64,000 nucleotides of DNA from Comamonas testosteroni (lineage in GTDB: Bacteria > Pseudomonadota > Gammaproteobacteria > Burkholderiales > Burkholderiaceae_C). Numbering within the stretch: position 1 is the stretch's first letter; each line of letters opens with the position of its first letter. Positions 36,640 to 45,182 of the stretch are shown here, in pieces. The DNA lies in NCBI RefSeq assembly GCF_000761245.1, contig NZ_AWOR01000037.1:1-64000 (forward strand), in the 5' to 3' direction. The position numbers and the translations under genes are program-made. The notes below the pieces were generated by a model that saw only the letters and a list, made by a program, of their open reading frames with translations, ran no database searches and was not told the DNA's origin.

Positions 36640-37788
36640 TTAGGCTCCTGTGGCTGCGCTTGCGCGAGAGATGCCCAGATTCTGGCTATTGGTCGAAATT
36701 TGCTTTTTCATCTGCGCACACATGTGCTCAATCTGCATACTCGACTGCTCGCGTTCCCTCTTGCCTTCCAGCTGGATCTGGCTCACATCGTTTGCGGTCT
36801 TCACCAACATGTCCTGCACGTACTGCAGAGTCTTGACATCGATAGGCAAGCGCTGATTTGACTTAGCCGTGGCCACCGCGTTCTTGTGCAGCAAATCAGC
36901 ACCGCGTGTGAGCATGCTGTTCGTGAAATCATCGATGGCCACAGTCAGCTCTGCGGCATTTTTCGATTCATTCAGGCCCATGGCCAGCACAAACTGCCGC
37001 TTCCAGATTGGGATCGTCAGCGTAGTGATGGTGTTGAACTTGTCCACCAGGACGAAGTTCGTGGACTGGATCACACGGATCTGGGGGAGCATCTGCAGGG
37101 ACGATTGCTGAAGCGCTTCGAGGTTGCCGATACGCAGCCCCAGGTTGCTCGCAAAAGCCTGCATATCGGACAACTCCTGCAGCTCCGCAGGATTGCTCGC
37201 AATTTGCTGGCGCTGCTCGATCAGCTGATGCACGCGCGCCAATGCAACGCGGCCAGCTACGATGTGCACGCTCAGCTCGTAATACTCTTTGCGAACGTTG
37301 TCGAACATCACTTCCAGCGTTTCATTGCGTTTGCTCAGCCCCGCCACGGTCGTTTGAACTTCGGTGATCACCTTGTCGATCTGCTCCTTGGATGTTTCGA
37401 ACTGGTTCTGCAGGCGCATTCCGCGCATCTTCAGCTTGTCGATCCATGGCCCAATCACCGGGAGGTTAGAGCGCCGTCCTGTCAGTACGTTCATGTTGGT
37501 TTTCTGGGCAATGCCGACGACTTCAACCAGCTGGTCGCCCATTTGCCCCACTTCACCGTTCCGAACCTGGCTCAACAGTTCGTCGGCATATGCCGTAGTC
37601 TGTTCACCCGCTCGCTTTCCGAAGGTGTTGACCGTTCCCGGATTCATCGGATCGATGTCTTGCACCAGCTGCGCGATGTGCTCCAGATCGCCATTACCCA
37701 GACCCATGACCTTCAGTTGCTTGTCGCTCAGCTGATGGACTTCAACGGGATATGTAGATGTCGGTGTCTTTGTCGCAATCGTGTTCAT
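36640..37788 (-). CDS. telA: TelA-family protein
   Basis: A 382-residue, largely helical protein of the TelA/KlaA (toxic anion resistance) family, with the family segment ISNPAELQELSDMQAFAS-like around residue 200 and TTLTIPIWKRQFVLAMG near 270. TelA was named from tellurite resistance on IncP plasmids; its biochemical role is still uncertain and it is often linked to stress and membrane functions. It is the second gene of a three-gene operon, behind a shorter TelA-like gene and ahead of a membrane protein. Confidence 0.88.
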   Translation of the reverse strand: MNTIATKTPTSTYPVEVHQLSDKQLKVMGLGNGDLEHIAQLVQDIDPMNPGTVNTFGKRAGEQTTAYADELLSQVRNGEVGQMGDQLVEVVGIAQKTNMNVLTGRRSNLPVIGPWIDKLKMRGMRLQNQFETSKEQIDKVITEVQTTVAGLSKRNETLEVMFDNVRKEYYELSVHIVAGRVALARVHQLIEQRQQIASNPAELQELSDMQAFASNLGLRIGNLEALQQSSLQMLPQIRVIQSTNFVLVDKFNTITTLTIPIWKRQFVLAMGLNESKNAAELTVAIDDFTNSMLTRGADLLHKNAVATAKSNQRLPIDVKTLQYVQDMLVKTANDVSQIQLEGKREREQSSMQIEHMCAQMKKQISTNSQNLGISRASAATGA

Positions 37789-37802
37789 GATTCTTTTCCC
37801 TG

Positions 37803-38570
37803 TTACTGAGTGACCGAAATGGACTTGAGGTTGTCTGCGAAGCTCTTGCGCAGGTTTTCATGGGCTTGGATAGCCATGGCCAGCTGCTCGCCCGTAACGT
37901 GGTTTTGCACGCCCAGGCCCAGCATGTTCTGACGCCACAGCGGCACCAGCACCTGAGCGGTTTCGTCAAACCGATCCAGCACATCGATCAACTGGTACTT
38001 GAGCAGTTGGAGCTGCTGGCCTGTTTGTGCGTGGGAAACCTGCATGGCTTGAAGGTTGATCAACCGGCGAGAAAAGCGCTCTCGGCTCGTTTCCAGGTCA
38101 AATGCCAATGCACCACCCTGGCTATCTGGCGTTTGAGCCAGATATTTCTGACCCGCTTCAATGTGGTTGCTGATGATTTGGGCCTCGGCTCCATAGGTAG
38201 AGCACAGAGACTCAATCACATCGATGACATCGCGCACCAGCGCGGCTTCCTTGGTCGCTGCATTGAGCAGTTGATCCATGTTGATCTTGGCCACCTCAAA
38301 GCGCACACGCTTTGTCTGGGCCAGCCCAGTGAATCTCGACCACTTAGACGGCTTCTCCGAGATGGCTTTCGGGTCTGCATCTTCTAAACACATCACCACT
38401 CCGCGAATGCTTCGTGCAAGTCCAGCAGAGGGATTGCTCCCCAGTAGCTTGTCCAGCTTGACATCGATCTCAGGATCTCGGACGAGCTTGCCAAAGTCAC
38501 CGATACCCAGTGGGTTACGGAACAACTCTGGTATTTGCTCTGAAGTGATGACCTCGATGGAATCCATCAT
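37803..38570 (-). CDS. Short TelA-like protein
   Basis: A 255-residue helical protein. Its C-terminal part (VLVPLWRQNMLGLGVQNHVT and EQLAMAIQAHENL) is similar in layout to the TIPIWKRQFVLAMG region of the following TelA, so it appears to be a diverged, shorter paralogue. It is the first gene of the operon; its promoter would lie in 38571-38834, shared with the divergent lipoprotein gene. The TelA relationship is my own reading of the two sequences. Confidence 0.65.
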   Translation of the reverse strand: MMDSIEVITSEQIPELFRNPLGIGDFGKLVRDPEIDVKLDKLLGSNPSAGLARSIRGVVMCLEDADPKAISEKPSKWSRFTGLAQTKRVRFEVAKINMDQLLNAATKEAALVRDVIDVIESLCSTYGAEAQIISNHIEAGQKYLAQTPDSQGGALAFDLETSRERFSRRLINLQAMQVSHAQTGQQLQLLKYQLIDVLDRFDETAQVLVPLWRQNMLGLGVQNHVTGEQLAMAIQAHENLRKSFADNLKSISVTQ

Positions 38571-38753
38571 TAATCGGCCCTCTCAATTTGTATTGTTCAA
38601 ACAGAATGAAGGGCAACTTCAAATGTTGCCCGACTAAAACTACCAGCACTTCAAAAAATGCAAGCTGCTGCGCAAAGCATATTTGGAAGCACTCATAGCC
38701 TCGAACGGGCAATTGCCCAGGAAGGGCCAAATCAGCGACGGAGCACCTGTAAC

Positions 38754-38823
38754 TTTTGGTATCATCGTCAATCGATTTTGAACACCATTAGTAATTCTTA
38801 ATCGATATTCAACTGATACCAAA
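38754..38823. promoter_or_regulatory. Inverted repeat in the divergent promoter region
   Basis: TTTGGTATCA ends at 38764 and its inverse TGATACCAAA lies at 38814-38823. Between them two ATCGAT sites occur (38771 and 38801). The region separates the telA-type operon from the lipoprotein operon and probably contains both promoters. Confidence 0.5.
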
Positions 38824-38834
38824 CTAAGGCATCC

Positions 38835-39386
38835 ATGAAATTCAAAAATAAACTTGTCACTCTTGCAGTGATTGCTTTCCTGCAAGGATGTGGAGGGGGA
38901 GATTCATCTGCTTCATCTGGGAAACCGGAAGAACCTGAAAAGCCTTTGACCGTTGCCCAAAAGATTGCTGCATTGGAAGAATCAGGCCAACTGCCAAAAT
39001 TGAATCGAGACGATACATTGACGGGTATTGATTCTGACAGCAATGGTGTCCGCGACGATATCGACGCCTATATTTCTCAAGTATTCCCTGCAGAAATACG
39101 TCAAGCGGCCACCAAAGCCGCTCAAGTTGAGCAGTCTATGCTCACTGTGGATGTGAACGATAAAGATGCTGTGCGCGACATCAACAACGCATACACCCGT
39201 GCCAATGGATGCATTTTCGAAACAGCAAGAAATAAGGACCTTGAAATAAAGCCTTACTTCGTCAGCAAGCAGATATCGGCCATTACTGCTAATACCAAAA
39301 AACGACTCCTAGCGATGGTGGATTTCAGCCATGCTTCAAACGGGATGGTGTTTACAGGCCAACTTAACGGTAACTGCGATGAATAA
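38835..39386 (+). CDS. Lipoprotein with a Ca-binding-like repeat
   Basis: A 183-residue protein with a lipoprotein signal (KNKLVTLAVIAFLQGCGGG; Cys in LQGC). An acidic segment GIDSDSNGVRDDIDAY resembles EF-hand or thrombospondin type 3 loops and may bind calcium. Two further cysteines (CIF and NGNCDE) may form a disulfide. It overlaps the next gene by 8 bp, so both are made together and both are exported. No named family recognised. Confidence 0.75.
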   Translation: MKFKNKLVTLAVIAFLQGCGGGDSSASSGKPEEPEKPLTVAQKIAALEESGQLPKLNRDDTLTGIDSDSNGVRDDIDAYISQVFPAEIRQAATKAAQVEQSMLTVDVNDKDAVRDINNAYTRANGCIFETARNKDLEIKPYFVSKQISAITANTKKRLLAMVDFSHASNGMVFTGQLNGNCDE

Positions 39387-40764
39387 GAATATTTTCCAAA
39401 AAGCAATTTCGGTTGTCCTGGCAAGCGCTATCGCGCTCTCTTCCACAGCAGGCCTAGCCGCAACTGGCCTTCCAGCGCCCGCCCAGTGCCAGACGCTTGA
39501 TGGCTACACCATTGGCTATTTCAACGGTGTTCTCAACACCCGCCAAGATGCTGAGCGCTCTGCGGCTTTGCTACGCGCGCAACAGTATGAGAAGCGTTTT
39601 GCGGTCCCTACGGGCGAAACCTTGATCGTGCAAAACTACTTCAACGACTCCAAGGGCTGGCGAGACTTCATCGAAGTCTTTGAACAGCGCGTTCTGCAGC
39701 AGGACGAAAACCTGTCTGGTCGTTGGGAGTTGTTTCAGCAAGCCATTAGTGGCGATCTTAATAAGCCTGGTGATAGCTGGTTCGATAAGCTTGGTACAGT
39801 CTTCAACGGCTTCACCGACTGGATTAATTCCTATCAGGATTACTTAATTACTCAAGTCCCTTCAGCTATTGCTGCACGGTTTGGCATCGCAAACCTTGCT
39901 TCATTGATTATTGGTGATGAAACCGAAGCAATCTGGCAAACCGAGGTCGAACACCGCCAACGACTCGAAACCACGATCAATGAGGGTCGAAAACTGGTAA
40001 TGGTCGCCCATTCCCAGGGAAATTTATTCGTTCACGAGGCATATAAAAATGCCCTCAAACTGACCACTTCTAACTTTGTCAAAGTGGTTCATATTGCCTC
40101 TGCGTCACCCTTCACGCATGGCCCACATGTTGTGGCTGACAAAGATCTGGTGATTAAGGGCCTGAACCTATTTTTTACCAATCCACCAGTTTATACGGTC
40201 ATCCCAGGGTTGCTTGAGCGTCTAAATCCTGGCCCAACTGACTGGAAAGGCCATTCACTTGAAATGATATATTTGAATGAGTTGATTCCCACAAAGCCGC
40301 TGATTGACGGACATATCATTAACGCACTCAGCTCTATCCAAGCTCCTCCTAAAGTTGCGCAACCAGGTCTGTTTACTGTGACTCTGGACTGGGATGGTCC
40401 TGGTGATGTCGATCTGCACACCTACGAGCCGAACGGCAACAAGGTGTACTTCAGCAACAAAATCGGCTCCAGTGGTCGCCTTGATGTGGACAACATCTCT
40501 GGCTATGGCCCTGAGCACTTCTATGCCTCCTGCGACACCAACAGAATCATGGATGGAGACTACAACATCGGTGTGGCCAACTACAGCAGAGCCGATGGGC
40601 GTCGAGCCAACATTCAAGTAGCTACTCCCGATGGAGGCGTTATCGCCACCGAGTCTGTGACGCTGGGAACTGCCACTGGCACACAGACCTACCTCATGCC
40701 CATACGTATCAATGTCAAACGTGACCAGACCACTGGTGCGGTAAAGGTAAAGAAGGTCGGTTGA
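39379..40764 (+). CDS. Exported alpha/beta-hydrolase-like protein fused to a YfaP/DUF2135-like domain
   Basis: A 461-residue protein with a signal peptide (NIFQKAISVVLASAIALSST, cleavage after LAA). The central part has a lipase-type nucleophile elbow VMVAHSQGNLFVHEAY and later histidine-bearing segments (KGHSLEMIYL, IDGHIINAL). The C-terminal 120 residues match the YfaP/DUF2135 pattern: GPGDVDLHTYEPNGNKVYF and GRLDVDNISGYGPEHFY. It may act on lipids or peptidoglycan-linked substrates outside the inner membrane. Substrate unknown. It ends in a strong terminator. Confidence 0.8.
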   Translation: MNKNIFQKAISVVLASAIALSSTAGLAATGLPAPAQCQTLDGYTIGYFNGVLNTRQDAERSAALLRAQQYEKRFAVPTGETLIVQNYFNDSKGWRDFIEVFEQRVLQQDENLSGRWELFQQAISGDLNKPGDSWFDKLGTVFNGFTDWINSYQDYLITQVPSAIAARFGIANLASLIIGDETEAIWQTEVEHRQRLETTINEGRKLVMVAHSQGNLFVHEAYKNALKLTTSNFVKVVHIASASPFTHGPHVVADKDLVIKGLNLFFTNPPVYTVIPGLLERLNPGPTDWKGHSLEMIYLNELIPTKPLIDGHIINALSSIQAPPKVAQPGLFTVTLDWDGPGDVDLHTYEPNGNKVYFSNKIGSSGRLDVDNISGYGPEHFYASCDTNRIMDGDYNIGVANYSRADGRRANIQVATPDGGVIATESVTLGTATGTQTYLMPIRINVKRDQTTGAVKVKKVG

Positions 40765-40799
40765 GAATCGCTTAGATCCTGAGCGTATCCATAACCCAA

Positions 40800-40828
40800 G
40801 GGCACTATTTATTAGTGCCCTTTTCTTT
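40800..40828 (+). terminator. Rho-independent terminator behind the hydrolase gene
   Basis: GGGCACTA-TTTAT-TAGTGCCC followed by TTTTCTTT. Confidence 0.88.
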
Positions 40829-41094
40829 GGGCTTGCATTTTTCTCCATTCAAGTATTCTTTTCTGAGGAAACACGACTTGTAGGTTCCTCTGTTCCATGT
40901 TGATCACCGTTGGTAGGCGGCTCAGGGAGTCGAAGTTACTTGAAAGCGATCTAGAAGTAGATTCAGCAATGAAAGACAACAGAATCGCATGATTTCTTAT
41001 TTAGAAGTCGCCTGTAAGTCGCTATCTGGCCGCGCCACAAGAGTGTCTTGCAACCTAGACACCACTTGTAAGTTACATCAAAACAATCTGAAAA

Positions 41095-41583
41095 ATGACA
41101 AATCATCTGGAAGCGACTTTGAAAGAGGCTTCTATAGCCTGCCCAACCTTGCCGATCATGCCCTCGCCCTATCAAGAATGGCTTGAAGAGGCGGAACTTG
41201 GCCTTCTGGCCTTAGATGATTGCCGAATTGAGTGCGACAACATGACATGGGTTATTTCGTACTTATTCAACAGAATAAAGCTGCCTCATAAATGCATGTC
41301 CGGGCACTTGATGCTGAGCAATCGGAAGAAGTACGTCACACCGCACTACTGGATTCAACTGCCTGCTGGATATGTTGTCGATCTCCGACTTCGCATGTGG
41401 TTCGGGGATGACGAAGCAATCCCACATGGCATCTTCCAACCAGGCATGCACCCCAGGTTCATCTACTCCGGCAAGGAAGTTGAGCCATACAAGCTCACAG
41501 CTTCACTTGCCTCCATCCTCACAGACGGATTGATCTCTAACGTCAAACTGCCCAGCAAACAAAACCGTCCCCTGTGTAAATAG
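41095..41583 (+). CDS. Hypothetical protein, possibly transglutaminase-like
   Basis: A 162-residue protein. A cysteine (HKCMSGH), then HYWIQLPAGYVVDLRLR, gives a C...H.W...G..vD order seen in transglutaminase-like folds; this is a weak pattern match only. No strong ribosome site precedes ATG 41095; ATG 41158 is an alternative. The 266 bp ahead of it contain a TTGCAT promoter-like element at 40833 and imperfect GAAGT..C.TGTAAG repeats, and no gene. Confidence 0.5.
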   Translation: MTNHLEATLKEASIACPTLPIMPSPYQEWLEEAELGLLALDDCRIECDNMTWVISYLFNRIKLPHKCMSGHLMLSNRKKYVTPHYWIQLPAGYVVDLRLRMWFGDDEAIPHGIFQPGMHPRFIYSGKEVEPYKLTASLASILTDGLISNVKLPSKQNRPLCK

Positions 41584-41612
41584 GGACAGGTCAACAGCAC
41601 CAAGAGGGATAC

Positions 41613-42074
41613 ATGGACACCTCAACTAAATTCCTGATCGTCGTCTTCGGCGTTCCTCTCGCGCTCTCCGCATTCGAGCAACTGATGCACAGGATTGCAG
41701 GTGGCGCGCATTTCTGGCAGCAAGGCGAGAACATGCCGCGAGAACTCCGCAGGTCATCTGTGCTGATGAATGAGGAAGCAATCTCATGCACTCACCCCAT
41801 CCCTATCCAAGGGCGTGTCGATCAAGTATTCCTCGCCCCAGGTGGAGAAGTCATTCCTCTTGATACCAAGACACGTTCGGCCCACCGGGTCATGGAATCA
41901 GACGTTGTTCAGTTGTCTGTCTACGCTGTAGCTCTACGTCAGAAGTACCCTACCGCGAACGTTAGCCACGGCTATATCAGAACAGTTGTTGGCTCCGTCA
42001 ATGACAAAACTGTGGTCTATCACCGGGTTCGGTTGCTCAGCGACCGGGCTGTCGTTCGGATCGCTACAGGCTGA
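41613..42074 (+). CDS. Membrane-anchored PD-(D/E)XK nuclease-like protein
   Basis: A 153-residue protein with one N-terminal transmembrane segment (FLIVVFGVPLALSAFEQL) and a compact domain with GRVDQVFLAPGGEVIPLDTK, then QLSVYAVALRQKYP. The D...(x)DxK signature followed by a Q-x-x-x-Y helix is typical of Cas4/RecB-type PD-(D/E)XK domains. The cysteines of Cas4 are absent. A nuclease on the membrane side of the cell might act on incoming DNA; that role is inference. Confidence 0.6.
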   Translation: MDTSTKFLIVVFGVPLALSAFEQLMHRIAGGAHFWQQGENMPRELRRSSVLMNEEAISCTHPIPIQGRVDQVFLAPGGEVIPLDTKTRSAHRVMESDVVQLSVYAVALRQKYPTANVSHGYIRTVVGSVNDKTVVYHRVRLLSDRAVVRIATG

Positions 42075-42090
42075 GCTGTGGCCTGTTCGC

Positions 42091-42108
42091 TTTTTCGCAT
42101 GCGAAAAA
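42091..42108. promoter_or_regulatory. Backbone palindrome, copy 2
   Basis: TTTTTCGCATGCGAAAAA, an 18-bp perfect palindrome behind the gene ending at 42074 and ahead of 42306. Confidence 0.78.
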
Positions 42109-42126
42109 GCGGCATGTTGTGGCTAC

Positions 42127-42144
42127 TTTTTCGCATGCGAAAAA
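42127..42144. promoter_or_regulatory. Backbone palindrome, copy 3
   Basis: TTTTTCGCATGCGAAAAA again, 36 bp (centre to centre) from copy 2, so the two lie on nearly the same helix face. Confidence 0.78.
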
Positions 42145-42305
42145 GGTGTCCCTGCGGTCCTACTCTGTCCTCTCAGAACAATTTAAGCGCTTAAACCGGC
42201 CTTCGTAGGTGCATCGGCCCTTTTGGGGCATTGCTGAAAACTTGCATTTTTTTAAAGGCGCATAGGATTTAAACAAACCGAAACATTCACTCACAAGGGG
42301 GCTGT

Positions 42306-42623
42306 ATGCCTAACTCACCGTCATACCAAGAGCTGCAAACCGAGAGCTTCAAGCTGTCTACTCAGGAGGAAGCTACTCTGCGCCGATACAGCACCGTCAC
42401 AGGTGTGCTGGTGTGTGCCCAAGCTGTATTCATCCCTGAGCTGGGAATTGCAGGCTCGGCGCTTGCTGGGGTGATCGGCATCGCACCTCTCGCCTACAAA
42501 TTCTTCTGTGCTGAAGAAAACGCCAAGGGATTCACCACCCTCGTTTCCACTTTGATTCTCAGCCCCTTGCTGGGCCTTGTGATCGATTTGCTCATGCGCC
42601 TGCTCAAGCTCAACCTGATCTGA
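42306..42623 (+). CDS. Small membrane protein
   Basis: A 105-residue protein with two hydrophobic regions (FIPELGIAGSALAGVIGIAP and LVSTLILSPLLGLVIDLLMR). Family not recognised. AAGGGGG precedes the start. Two palindrome copies and a TTGCAT element (42242) lie in the 231 bp ahead, so its transcription is probably controlled by the palindrome-binding factor. Confidence 0.62.
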   Translation: MPNSPSYQELQTESFKLSTQEEATLRRYSTVTGVLVCAQAVFIPELGIAGSALAGVIGIAPLAYKFFCAEENAKGFTTLVSTLILSPLLGLVIDLLMRLLKLNLI

Positions 42624-42697
42624 GCTAGCGGACCCCTGGCATGAAGACCCAAGACTGAAAGCAAGGTCTGCGTCGTCGCCAATATAGAAAGTAATCC

Positions 42698-43663
42698 ATG
42701 AAGTTCAAGCTGTTTTCAAGGTCAGCTCCTACCCCTCCTTTGTCCGTCGATCAAGCCATCTGGGAAATACACAGCCAGTATCGCCGCCACAATCGCTGGA
42801 ACATTCTGGCCAACATGATGAGGGCCATAGGTGTTCTTCTCTTTCCGTTGGCCTTCATCGTCCTCTCAATGAATGGCGGCAACTGGCCATGGTCTTCATC
42901 GGAAGAGTCAAAGGCGCACACCGCCTTCGTCAACGTGCGAGGGGAAATTGCTGCTGGCTCTTTGGCTGATTCTGACCGCCTGATCCCGGCCATTCAGAAA
43001 GCATTCAAGAATGAGCATTCCAAGGCCATCATCATCAAAATCAACTCGCCAGGTGGTAGCCCGGTTCCCTCCGGGCGTATCCACGATGAAATCTTGGTCC
43101 AACGCGCCAAGTTCCCTGAGAAGAAGGTTTATGCGGTCATTGACGACATCGGTGCATCTGGCGGCTACTACATCGCTGTTTCGGCCAATGAAATTTATGC
43201 AGACCGGGCGAGCCTGGTAGGCTCCATCGGAGTGATCAGCTCCACCTTCGGTTTCACCGGCCTCATGGACAAGCTAGGCATTGAACGTCGCGCGATAACC
43301 GCTGGCGAGCACAAGGCACTGCTTGACCCCTTCTCTCCCCTCTCGCCCGAGATCAAGAAATTCTGGGAGGCATTGTTGGCCCAGACCAATGAGCAGTTTG
43401 TCTCACGCGTAAAAACTGGTCGTGGTGATCGCCTTCAAGACGACCCCAAGATCTTCTCGGGCCTGATCTGGAACGGGGAGCAAGCCAAGAACCTGGGCCT
43501 TATCGATGGCCTGGGTAGCATGGAGCAGGTCGCCAGTGACGTTATTGGCGTCAGCAAGCTCGTTGACTACACCCCAAGCGAAGATTTCTTCAAGCGCATG
43601 TCTCAGCGCGCCAAGGTTGAAGCTCGCGCATTACTCAGCAACGCCCTCCCCTCCCTTCGCTAA
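42698..43663 (+). CDS. S49-family (SppA/SohB-like) membrane serine peptidase
   Basis: A 321-residue protein with one transmembrane segment near residues 45-62 and an S49 protease domain. The nucleophile motif IGASGGYYIA, the segment INSPGGSPVPSG and the likely general base in AGEHKALLDPF are present. Such enzymes cut signal peptides or membrane proteins. It stands ahead of a micro-ORF and a DsbA-like gene, suggesting a small envelope quality-control unit on the plasmid. Confidence 0.9.
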   Translation: MKFKLFSRSAPTPPLSVDQAIWEIHSQYRRHNRWNILANMMRAIGVLLFPLAFIVLSMNGGNWPWSSSEESKAHTAFVNVRGEIAAGSLADSDRLIPAIQKAFKNEHSKAIIIKINSPGGSPVPSGRIHDEILVQRAKFPEKKVYAVIDDIGASGGYYIAVSANEIYADRASLVGSIGVISSTFGFTGLMDKLGIERRAITAGEHKALLDPFSPLSPEIKKFWEALLAQTNEQFVSRVKTGRGDRLQDDPKIFSGLIWNGEQAKNLGLIDGLGSMEQVASDVIGVSKLVDYTPSEDFFKRMSQRAKVEARALLSNALPSLR

Positions 43664-43677
43664 CTCCGTCGCTGGCA

Positions 43678-43761
43678 ATGAAGCACCTGCCAAAAAATGT
43701 CATCGCAGCCCTGATCGTTGTCATTCTCTTCCTGTGCTTGCTCAGCTCCGCTCAGATCTAA
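43678..43761 (+). CDS. 27-residue single-pass membrane peptide (micro-ORF)
   Basis: ATG 43678 opens a frame MKHLPKNVIAALIVVILFLC ending LLSSAQI: a basic start and one strongly hydrophobic helix. It lies 14 bp behind the peptidase gene and 15 bp ahead of the DsbA-like gene, in the same direction. Whether it is translated is not proved. Confidence 0.45.
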   Translation: MKHLPKNVIAALIVVILFLCLLSSAQI

Positions 43762-43776
43762 ATCAGCCGCTTCCAA

Positions 43777-44679
43777 ATGAACATGAACGCCCCTACTTCC
43801 GCTCAAACTTCTGAACCTAAAGCGGTTCAGTTCCGAAATGCATTCATCAACATCTTTCTACCCATCTTCGGTTTAATCATCGCTGGCTTCCTGGGCTGGC
43901 AACTCTACAAGCTCAACGACATCACAAGCTCATTCGGCAAAGGCTCGTCCGTGAGCTTCAAGACAGAAGACGAATTCAACAATGCAGTGGCCAAAGCCTT
44001 CAACAAGATCGTTGAAGACAAACAGAAAGCCATGGCCCAGAGCAAGCTGCAGAAGTTCACTGCCGCTCCCGAATTTGTGCCTGATGGCAAGCACATCTAC
44101 GGCTCCATGGATGCGCGCTACACACTGGTGGAGTTCTCCGACCTGGAGTGCCCATATTGCAAACGCTTCCACAACACGCCCAAGCAGCTCGTGGACGCCA
44201 GCAAAGGCAATGTGAACTGGCAATGGATGCACTACCCCCTGGACTTTCACAATCCTGCAGCTGCAGATCAGGCCATCGCATCTGAGTGCATCTCTGAACA
44301 ACTGGGCAACCGCGCCTTCTGGGCTTTCTTAAACGATGTGTTTGTGCAGTCGCGTGGCAACGGTCAAGGCGTGCCCAATCTGGCTGAGCTGGCCACGGAA
44401 ATTGGCGCTGACAGCAACAAGTTCCTCGAATGCGTCGGCTCTGGCAAATACCAGCAAAAAATCCAAGAGCACATGCAAAAGGCCGCGGCGCAAGGTATCA
44501 AGGCAACACCGGCAACTTTCGTTGTCGATAACCACACCGGCAAGATGCAGCTCGTGGCTGGTGCCCAGCCCGTGCAAGCGTTGATGGCTGCTGTCTCCAA
44601 GCTCAAGGCAGAAGCTGAAGAGGAAGCAGAAAGCCAGAACGGCCCTGGTGAACAAAGCGCTGTGCAAGACAAGAGTTAA
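43777..44679 (+). CDS. Membrane-anchored DsbA-family thiol oxidoreductase
   Basis: A 300-residue protein with an N-terminal signal anchor (FINIFLPIFGLIIAGFLGWQ), a helical spacer, and a DsbA/thioredoxin-like domain with the active site ECPYCKRF and the cis-proline loop ATPATFVVDN. It would form or reshuffle disulfides in periplasmic proteins; plasmid relatives serve conjugation pilus assembly. The partner in this window could be the cysteine-bearing lipoprotein, but this is inference. Confidence 0.85.
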   Translation: MNMNAPTSAQTSEPKAVQFRNAFINIFLPIFGLIIAGFLGWQLYKLNDITSSFGKGSSVSFKTEDEFNNAVAKAFNKIVEDKQKAMAQSKLQKFTAAPEFVPDGKHIYGSMDARYTLVEFSDLECPYCKRFHNTPKQLVDASKGNVNWQWMHYPLDFHNPAAADQAIASECISEQLGNRAFWAFLNDVFVQSRGNGQGVPNLAELATEIGADSNKFLECVGSGKYQQKIQEHMQKAAAQGIKATPATFVVDNHTGKMQLVAGAQPVQALMAAVSKLKAEAEEEAESQNGPGEQSAVQDKS

Positions 44680-44691
44680 AAGTCAGGAGCC

Positions 44692-45132
44692 ATGAACATG
44701 AATGCCCCTGGCGTAATCGCCGTTGCGAACGGACCCAAGAAACCCAAGCTTCAGCTCAAGAGGGCAGTTTTGGAATACGTCGAAGGAATGGCCCTGGATC
44801 TTGGCGAAGTGCTAATGCTTGAGGTTCTGGAGCCAGCCGACCGTAAGGCTCTCCAAGACGCACAGCGCGTTTGTCTCAAACTGACATTGCAAAAGCGCCT
44901 GCACGGTGTTGACTCTTTCGTATGGGAGCAATTGCAGGCTGCGATGAAGGACGACTATAAAAAGGACGCCTGGGCATTCGAAGAAGAAGCACTTCTACTG
45001 ACTGCGATGGGTTCCATCTGTGCACCTGAGATCGACATCGCCTTGCTTTCAAAGCGCATGAATAGATCCCCTTACTCTGTCGCGCTCAAAGCCTTGGAAT
45101 TGGGCTATCTGCGCGCTCCTTCTTCCGACTGA
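44692..45132 (+). CDS. Hypothetical protein with C-terminal Myb/SANT-like HTH
   Basis: A 146-residue protein. The last 55 residues (AWAFEEEALLLTAMG, IDIALLSKRMNRSPYSVALK) follow the layout of Myb-like plasmid HTH domains: aromatic-E-E start and RSPxSV recognition helix. It starts MNMNAP, like the preceding DsbA-like protein, and shares its C-terminal domain with the next gene. Likely DNA-binding; target unknown. Confidence 0.6.
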   Translation: MNMNAPGVIAVANGPKKPKLQLKRAVLEYVEGMALDLGEVLMLEVLEPADRKALQDAQRVCLKLTLQKRLHGVDSFVWEQLQAAMKDDYKKDAWAFEEEALLLTAMGSICAPEIDIALLSKRMNRSPYSVALKALELGYLRAPSSD

Positions 45133-45182
45133 AGACCTCGGCCACTATCGCAGTGGCTTAGCCTCCCACTCAAGGAGTCACC

